Shown here: in pieces, positions 3,428 through 8,399 of the stretch | Numbering within the stretch: position 1 is the stretch's first letter | Layout: every line of letters begins with the position of its first letter | Assembly (NCBI GenBank): GCA_031257955.1 | Contig: JAIRNQ010000114.1 | Location: 1-8,399, forward strand | Reading direction: 5' to 3' | Length of the DNA: 8,399 bases | Source of the DNA: Deltaproteobacteria bacterium | GTDB taxonomy: Bacteria > Desulfobacterota > Desulfarculia > Adiutricales > Adiutricaceae | Made by a program: the position numbers and the translations under genes | Notes under the pieces: generated by a model | The model's input: only the letters and a program-made list of their open reading frames with translations | Told to the model about the DNA's origin: nothing | Database searches by the model: none

Positions 3428-4822
3428 ATGAACAATCAGGAACTTAAAAGAATAATTGATCAAATATGCCGGGACAAAGGTCTGGACCGGTCTGTATTGA
3501 TCGTGACCCTGGAAGAGGCCATCAAATCGGCGGCCAAGCGCAAGTACGGCCTGACCGATAACTTCGAGGTCACCTTCAACGAGGAAACCGGAGAGATTGA
3601 CGTCTTCCACTTTAAGGAAGTCGTGGCCGAAGTGACCAACCCTGGCACCCAAATCTCCCTCGAGGAGGCCCGAAAACTGGACCCAGAGTCGGCTTTGGGC
3701 GAAGAGTTGGGGCTAAAGCTGGACGCCTCGAATTTTGGCCGCATCGCCGCCCAGTCGGCCAAGCAAGTCATTATCCAAAGGATGAAAGACGCCGAACGGG
3801 ATTTGATCTTTGACGAGTATAAGGATCGGGTCGGCGAGATCGTCAACGGCATCATCATGAGGATCGACAAAGGCAACATCATCCTTAACTTGGGCCGCTC
3901 GGACGCCCTGTTGCCGCACACCGAACAGATCCCCAGGGAAACCTATCACCATCGGGGGGATCGGCTAAGGGCCCTGATCATCGACGCCAAGCTGGTCAGC
4001 CGGGGCCCGCAGATCATACTCTCCCGGACCCACCCGGATTTTTTGGCCGCCCTGTTTGAGGCCGAGGTACCCGAGATAAGCGAGGGCATCGTCAAAATCA
4101 TGGCCGTGGCCCGGGAGCCGGGCAGCCGGGCCAAGATCTCGGTAACCACTTCCGACGCCGACATCGACCCGGTCGGGGCCTGCGTGGGCCTCAAAGGCTC
4201 CAGGGTCCAGAGCGTGGTCCAGGAACTTAAGGGCGAGAAGATCGACATCATCCCCTACAGCCCGGACATCGCCCACTACGTGGCCAGCGCCTTGGCCCCG
4301 GCCGCCGTTTTGCGGGTGGTGATGGACGAGGAAGCCCGATCGCTGGAAGTTATCGTCCCGGACGATCAGCTCTCGCTGGCCATAGGCCGCAAGGGCCAAA
4401 ACGTCCGCTTGGCCTCCAGGCTGGTGGGCTGGCGCATAGACGTCAAGAACGAAAGCAAGTATCAAAGGTCCCTCAAGGACGGCTATCAGTCCTTGCTGCG
4501 CCTTCCGGGCGTGGGCGAGGTCACCGCCGATCTGCTTTTCGATTCCGGTTACGGTTCGGCCAGGGACATCATCGAGGTCGAGGCCGAGCAGCTTTCGATG
4601 ATCGAGGGCATCAACGAGGCCAAGGCCCAGCAGATATGGGCGGCGGCCAAGGACTACGTGGACAATTTGGCCAAGGAGGACGCCGAGGAGGCGGTCCGGG
4701 AAGCCATGGCCAAGGATTTCTTCGCCCAGAAAGCCGATCGGGAAATCGAACCGACCGAGAATCTGGGCGCCGCGGAAGGCGGCCCGGTCCAAGCCGCCGA
4801 CTCACCGGAGGAGATCGTTTAA
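3428..4822 (+). CDS. nusA: Transcription termination/antitermination factor NusA
   Basis: NusA binds RNA polymerase near the RNA exit channel and controls pausing, intrinsic termination and antitermination. The 464-residue product shows the N-terminal RNA-polymerase-binding domain (MNNQELKRIIDQICRDKG...LEEAIKSAAKRKYG), an S1 domain from about residue 135 (VGEIVNGIIMRIDKGNIILNLG), KH1 with GLKG at 254-257, KH2 with GRKG at 320-323, and one C-terminal helix-hairpin-helix/AR-type repeat from about 359 (LPGVGEVTADLLFDSGYGSA...IEGINEAKAQQIW). It ends in an acidic, low-complexity tail. E. coli NusA has two such repeats and 495 residues; here only one is seen. The start at ATG 3428 matches NusA N-termini, although its ribosome binding site is poor (GGG about 11 nt upstream, GAG abutting). 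The stop is 3 nt before ylxR. The two leader terminators upstream suggest feedback by NusA on its own operon (inference). Confidence 0.97.
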   Translation: MNNQELKRIIDQICRDKGLDRSVLIVTLEEAIKSAAKRKYGLTDNFEVTFNEETGEIDVFHFKEVVAEVTNPGTQISLEEARKLDPESALGEELGLKLDASNFGRIAAQSAKQVIIQRMKDAERDLIFDEYKDRVGEIVNGIIMRIDKGNIILNLGRSDALLPHTEQIPRETYHHRGDRLRALIIDAKLVSRGPQIILSRTHPDFLAALFEAEVPEISEGIVKIMAVAREPGSRAKISVTTSDADIDPVGACVGLKGSRVQSVVQELKGEKIDIIPYSPDIAHYVASALAPAAVLRVVMDEEARSLEVIVPDDQLSLAIGRKGQNVRLASRLVGWRIDVKNESKYQRSLKDGYQSLLRLPGVGEVTADLLFDSGYGSARDIIEVEAEQLSMIEGINEAKAQQIWAAAKDYVDNLAKEDAEEAVREAMAKDFFAQKADREIEPTENLGAAEGGPVQAADSPEEIV

Positions 4823-4825
4823 GCC

Positions 4826-5158
4826 ATGGCCAAGTCGGAAAACTTGGCCAAGTCGGGAACTGGCCCGGAGCGGACTTGCGTGGGCTGCCGGGCCAAACGG
4901 CCCAAAGCCCAACTGGCCAGGCTAGTCGGGCTGGCCCCGGCTGGCGGGGACGGGCGGCGGGTAGTGGTTTGGGACCCCAAGGGCCGTTTGGGCGGCCGGG
5001 GGGCCTGGGTTTGCGCCGGCACCCCCGAATGCTTGGCCAAGGCGGCGGCCAAAGGCCGACTGGCCAGGGCCTTGCGGGTGTCGAATCCGGATCTCGGGAA
5101 TCTGGGGCGGCCAGGGGACGGCCAATTTCACAGGAACGGGTGTCAAAGGGATGGTTAA
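4826..5158 (+). CDS. ylxR: YlxR family (DUF448) RNA-binding protein
   Basis: A small basic cytoplasmic protein of 110 residues. It carries the family signature RTCVGCR (16-22), then KAQLARLV, DPKGRLGGRGAWVC (the conserved GRGAW-C motif at 57-63), a further cysteine in TPECL, and KGRLARALR, together forming the whole YlxR fold by about residue 82. The last 28 residues (from VSNPDLGNLG) are not conserved and may be shaped by the overlap with infB. The family binds RNA; the B. subtilis homologue has been reported to modulate RNase P (RnpM). It lies in its standard place between nusA and infB, 3 nt after nusA; the L7Ae-like gene found after ylxR in Firmicutes is absent. GGAGGAG (4807-4813) at the end of nusA is its likely ribosome binding site, with a long 12-nt spacing. 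Its last 8 bases overlap the infB start, suggesting translational coupling. Confidence 0.93.
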   Translation: MAKSENLAKSGTGPERTCVGCRAKRPKAQLARLVGLAPAGGDGRRVVVWDPKGRLGGRGAWVCAGTPECLAKAAAKGRLARALRVSNPDLGNLGRPGDGQFHRNGCQRDG

Positions 5159-8100
5159 GAAAAGGATTCACGAACTGGCCAAGGAGCTTTCCTTATCCAG
5201 TGGCGAATTGCTTCACCACATGGAAGAGCTGGCGATTATGCCTGGGACCAAACTGGGACCCTCGCATAGCGTTGAGGAAAGCGTGGCCGAACAAATCAAG
5301 GCCAAGGTCTTGGAAGCCAAGCAGGCTACCAAAACCACGCCCGTGGTCAAGCGGCGCAAGAAACCCCAGTTCGAACAGACTGAGGAGTCCCCGGCCGCCG
5401 AGCCCGGGGGTGAAGCCGTAGCCGGCGCGCCCGACCGCGATGGCTTGGGACAGGCTAACTTTGCCCGTATCGAAGTCGCCTCTCCAGACTCGCCCCCCGG
5501 TTTGGTTGTCGCGGCGGAACTTCCGACCGAGGGGCCAGGGACCGAGCAACAGCCAAGGCCGGTAAAGGTTCCCGCCGGTAAATACGACAAGGCCACCATC
5601 ATCGGGACCCATGAGCTCTCCAAATCACCTGACAGCCGGGGCAAAGCCACCCCGGGCGCCCCAGACAAGAATGAGCTTCCAGACTTCATGAAACTTTCTC
5701 CCACCCAAACCACCCAGGCCCTTCCACCCGATGGCGTCTTGGCCGCGGTCCAGGCCGCCGCCCAAGCCGCAACCGAAGGCTCAACCCCCGAAGGCGGGGC
5801 CCAAGCCGCGCCCTTACCCACCCCGCCCGTGCCGGCTAAGGAGTCGGCGCCCGCGCCCGAAGGCCCCCGGGCCGAATCGGCCGAGGGCCCGCCCCAGGCC
5901 GCCGCCCCCGAAGGCGCCGTGCCCTATGCGCCCCAGACCGGCCAGCGGACCGGCGAGGGCCGCGACGCACCCAGGGGAGGCGACAGGCCCACCCAGCGCA
6001 CGGTCGAGATCGCCGGCGCCGACGGCAAGCCCATCGATCCCAGAGCCGGCCGCCGCGGGGATCGCACCTCGCCCAGGGTGACTAGGGATCTGAGCCAAGC
6101 CAGGAACTATATAAACGAGCCGGCCAAGGTCATAGGCGTGGCCAAGAGCTGGACCGCCGACCGCCCGCCCCAAGGGGCAGGGACCGGCGGACCGGGCAGG
6201 CCCGCCGGCGACCGAGGACGTTTTTTGGCTACCCCCAGGGGACCGCAAGGGCTAAGGCCCCTGCCCACCCCGACCAGGGGCCCCGCGGCCAAGCCGGCCG
6301 AGCCGCCGCAGGCAGAAACCACCAGCCGCAAACGCAACTTCCGGAAGAAAAAAACTGGTTTTACCGAAAGGGGCCTGGAAGACGCCAAAAACGCCAAACG
6401 GCGGGACTTTCTGGTCGAGCGGACCGACCTCTACTCCGAGGGCACCTGGGAGAGAGTCAGATCCAAAAAACCCAAGTCGGGCAAAAAAACCCAGTCCAAA
6501 ACCGAGATCACCGTCCCTAAGGCCATTAAGCGCCGCATCAAGGTCGACGAGGTCATCACCGTCTCCGAACTGGCCCACCGTTTGGCCCTAAAAGCCGGCG
6601 ACATCATCAAAAAACTCATGAGCCTGGGGGTCATGGCCGGCCTGAACCAGTCCCTGGATTTCGACACCGCCACCTTGGTGGCCGCCGAGTTCGGCTATGA
6701 CGTGGAAAAGTCCTCTTTCGACGAGGGCGACTACCTGCCCCTACCCGACGCCGGCGACAAGTACCCCATGGTCATGCGCTCTCCGGTGGTGACCATTATG
6801 GGCCACGTCGATCACGGCAAGACCTCCCTTCTGGATTACATCCGCAAGACCAAGATCCAGGAGGGTGAGGCCGGCGGCATCACTCAGCATATCGGGGCCT
6901 ACCACGTCAAGGTGGGCGAGCGTTATATCACTTTTCTTGACACCCCCGGCCACGAGGCCTTCACGGCCATGCGTTCCAGGGGGGCCCAGGTGACCGACAT
7001 AGTCGTTTTGATCGTGGCCGCCGACGACGGGGTCATGCCCCAGACCAGGGAAGCCGCCGACCACGCCAAGGCCGCCGGGGTTCCCATTATCGTGGCCGTC
7101 AACAAAATCGACAAGCCCGGGGCCGAGCCCGATCGGATACGCCGCCAGATGAACGAGTTGGGCCTGACCCAGGAATCCTGGGGCGGGGACACGGTTTTCG
7201 TGGACATCTCGGCCAAAACCGGCCAGGGCGTGGACGAGTTGTTGGAGATGATCCTCCTCACCGCGGACGTGCTTAACCTCATGGCCAGAGAGGAAGGCCC
7301 GGCCAAGGGTCGCATCATCGAGGCCAGGCTAGACAAAGGCCGCGGGGCCATGGCCACCGTCCTGGTCGGTGACGGTACCCTCAAACAGGGCGACGCCTAT
7401 GTTTGCGGCGTCTTCCACGGTAAAATCCGGGCCATGTTCGGCGACGACGGGCGCCGCATCGAAAGCGCCGGGCCGGCCGTGCCCGTGGAGATTCAGGGCA
7501 TCAGCGGCATCCCCTTGGCCGGCGACGAGTTCACCGTCATGGAAGACGAAAAGCAGGCCAAGCAAATCAGCCAGCACCGCCTGCTCAAGCAGCGGGAATC
7601 CGTGTTGGTCAAGACCTCCAAGCTAACCTTGGAAAACCTCTTCGACCACATCAAGGCCGGGGCCGTCAAGGGCCTAAATCTCATCATCAAAGCCGACGTT
7701 CAGGGCTCCCTGGAGGCCATTTTGGACGCCGTCGGCAAGTTCTCCACCCCGGAGATCAAGATCACCGTTATCCACTCGGCCATCGGGGTGGTCACCGAGA
7801 CCGACATCATGTTAGCCTCGGCCTCCAACGCCCTGATTATCTGCTTCGGCGTCAAACCACCGGCCATCAAGGTCCAGGAAGTGGCCGAATCCGAGGAAGT
7901 TCAGGTCCGCTACTATGACGTCATCTACAAGCTGCTAGAGGACATCAAGGAAGCCATGGCCGGTCTTTTGGATCCCATTAAAAACGTCAAGATCATCGGC
8001 CAGGTCGAGGTCAGGGCCATCTTCCACATCACCAAAGTGGGCCAGGTGGCCGGCTGCTACGTCACCGACGGCAAGGTGAACAGGGGGGCCAGAGCCAAGC

Positions 8101-8363
8101 TCATACGGGATAAGGAGGTCGTTTACGACGGTAGGATCGCCACCCTCAAGAGGGAGAAAAACGACGTCAGGGAAGTCTTGGCCGGCTATGAGTGCGGCCT
8201 AAGCCTGGAAGGCCACGGGGACGTCAAACAGGGCGACCGGATAGAGGTCTACCAGATCGAGGAAACGGCGGCCACGGTCGATCTGATCAACCAGGCCGTG
8301 GAAAGGGCCGCCACCCAGGCGGCCAGGGAAGCCGACGCCGCCCAAGCCGAGGCCGGCAAATAA
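5151..8363 (+). CDS. infB: Translation initiation factor IF-2, long form
   Basis: IF-2 is the GTPase that brings formyl-Met-tRNA to the 30S subunit and promotes subunit joining. At 1070 residues it is longer than E. coli IF-2 (890). In order: a first IF2_N domain (1 to about 52, IHELAKELSLSSGELLHHMEELAI); a Pro/Ala/Gly- and charge-rich linker of about 400 residues; a second IF2_N domain (about 455-530); the GTPase domain with GHVDHGKT (G1, 551-558), GGITQHIG (G2, 575-582), DTPGHEAF (G3, 597-604), NKID (G4, 651-654) and SAK (G5, 687-689); domain II (about 718-806); domain III (from about 842, LNLIIKADVQGSLEAI); and the initiator-tRNA-binding C-terminal domain (about 936-1040) with GYECGLSLEGHGDVKQGDRIEVY. 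All GTPase motifs are intact. ATG 5151 is chosen because the IF2_N domain begins directly after it and AGGAACGGG (5132-5140) lies 10 nt upstream. It overlaps ylxR by 8 bases. Extra length comes from the linker, which is poorly conserved in the family. Confidence 0.98.
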   Translation: MVKKRIHELAKELSLSSGELLHHMEELAIMPGTKLGPSHSVEESVAEQIKAKVLEAKQATKTTPVVKRRKKPQFEQTEESPAAEPGGEAVAGAPDRDGLGQANFARIEVASPDSPPGLVVAAELPTEGPGTEQQPRPVKVPAGKYDKATIIGTHELSKSPDSRGKATPGAPDKNELPDFMKLSPTQTTQALPPDGVLAAVQAAAQAATEGSTPEGGAQAAPLPTPPVPAKESAPAPEGPRAESAEGPPQAAAPEGAVPYAPQTGQRTGEGRDAPRGGDRPTQRTVEIAGADGKPIDPRAGRRGDRTSPRVTRDLSQARNYINEPAKVIGVAKSWTADRPPQGAGTGGPGRPAGDRGRFLATPRGPQGLRPLPTPTRGPAAKPAEPPQAETTSRKRNFRKKKTGFTERGLEDAKNAKRRDFLVERTDLYSEGTWERVRSKKPKSGKKTQSKTEITVPKAIKRRIKVDEVITVSELAHRLALKAGDIIKKLMSLGVMAGLNQSLDFDTATLVAAEFGYDVEKSSFDEGDYLPLPDAGDKYPMVMRSPVVTIMGHVDHGKTSLLDYIRKTKIQEGEAGGITQHIGAYHVKVGERYITFLDTPGHEAFTAMRSRGAQVTDIVVLIVAADDGVMPQTREAADHAKAAGVPIIVAVNKIDKPGAEPDRIRRQMNELGLTQESWGGDTVFVDISAKTGQGVDELLEMILLTADVLNLMAREEGPAKGRIIEARLDKGRGAMATVLVGDGTLKQGDAYVCGVFHGKIRAMFGDDGRRIESAGPAVPVEIQGISGIPLAGDEFTVMEDEKQAKQISQHRLLKQRESVLVKTSKLTLENLFDHIKAGAVKGLNLIIKADVQGSLEAILDAVGKFSTPEIKITVIHSAIGVVTETDIMLASASNALIICFGVKPPAIKVQEVAESEEVQVRYYDVIYKLLEDIKEAMAGLLDPIKNVKIIGQVEVRAIFHITKVGQVAGCYVTDGKVNRGARAKLIRDKEVVYDGRIATLKREKNDVREVLAGYECGLSLEGHGDVKQGDRIEVYQIEETAATVDLINQAVERAATQAAREADAAQAEAGK

Positions 8364-8399
8364 TTAGCCCGCCGCCCCGGTCGGCTTCGCCATGGGCGA
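8364..8399. other. Downstream flank of infB, next gene not assignable
   Basis: Only 36 G+C-rich bases follow the infB stop. An ATG at 8392 could start a further gene (rbfA is the usual neighbour), but no ribosome binding site precedes it and only eight bases of frame remain, so nothing can be called. No terminator is seen. Confidence 0.4.

Noticed and set aside
3965..4792. A 275-codon minus-strand frame opposite nusA
   Set aside because: It lies entirely antisense to a clearly conserved NusA and has no ribosome binding site or domain pattern; it is a high-G+C shadow frame.
4636..5421. A 261-codon plus-strand frame overlapping nusA, ylxR and infB
   Set aside because: It is an out-of-frame shadow of three certain genes; its Gly/Arg/Pro-rich product is the usual artefact of high-G+C DNA.

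Overview
The window looks like chromosomal DNA from a G+C-rich Gram-negative bacterium. I lean towards the Deltaproteobacteria/Desulfobacterota. The grounds are the codon use, a stand-alone FeoA-type protein, a very long Pro/Ala/Gly-rich IF2, and an upstream fragment that resembles the C-terminus of the AAA-ATPase/PD-(D/E)XK family common in that group. This placement is inference. No phylogeny was run, and no rRNA or tRNA gene is present. Coding DNA is G+C rich with strong use of GCC, GGC and AAG codons. Much of the intergenic DNA is distinctly A+T rich, and there is an unusual amount of it.

Layout. Positions 1-204 hold the 3' end of a gene on the + strand. Positions 205-1454 are a long non-coding stretch containing a 59-bp tandem repeat (484 to about 637), a perfect 8-bp hairpin (926-949) and a perfect Shine-Dalgarno sequence leading into a 3-codon ORF (972-999). 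Positions 1455-1682 encode a stand-alone FeoA-domain protein, followed by a strong intrinsic terminator (1734-1768). Positions 1769-2214 are again non-coding. From 2215 on lies a transcription/translation operon: a near-consensus sigma70-type promoter (2215-2243), a leader of about 360 nt, then rimP (start probably TTG 2614), nusA (3428-4822), ylxR (4826-5158) and infB (5151-8363). The window ends 36 bases after infB, where rbfA would be expected.

How the genes work together. RimP matures the 30S subunit. NusA modulates RNA polymerase pausing, termination and antitermination. YlxR is a small RNA-binding protein. IF2 delivers initiator tRNA to the ribosome. This is the widely conserved rimP-nusA-ylxR-infB block; the last three genes are nearly gapless or overlap and are probably translationally coupled.

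The most interesting signal is regulatory. Between the promoter and rimP lie two good intrinsic terminators in tandem (2310-2344 and 2412-2440), preceded by an 8-bp stem whose 5' arm has an alternative partner. The operon encodes NusA, which stimulates intrinsic termination, so this is a strong candidate for an autoregulatory attenuator. Other points are a G/A-rich insertion in RimP carrying a perfect 22-bp palindrome, a CCGG array at roughly helical spacing between rimP and nusA, and the 59-bp REP-like tandem repeat. I see no CRISPR array, insertion sequence, phage gene or defence system, and nothing I would call a wholly new system.
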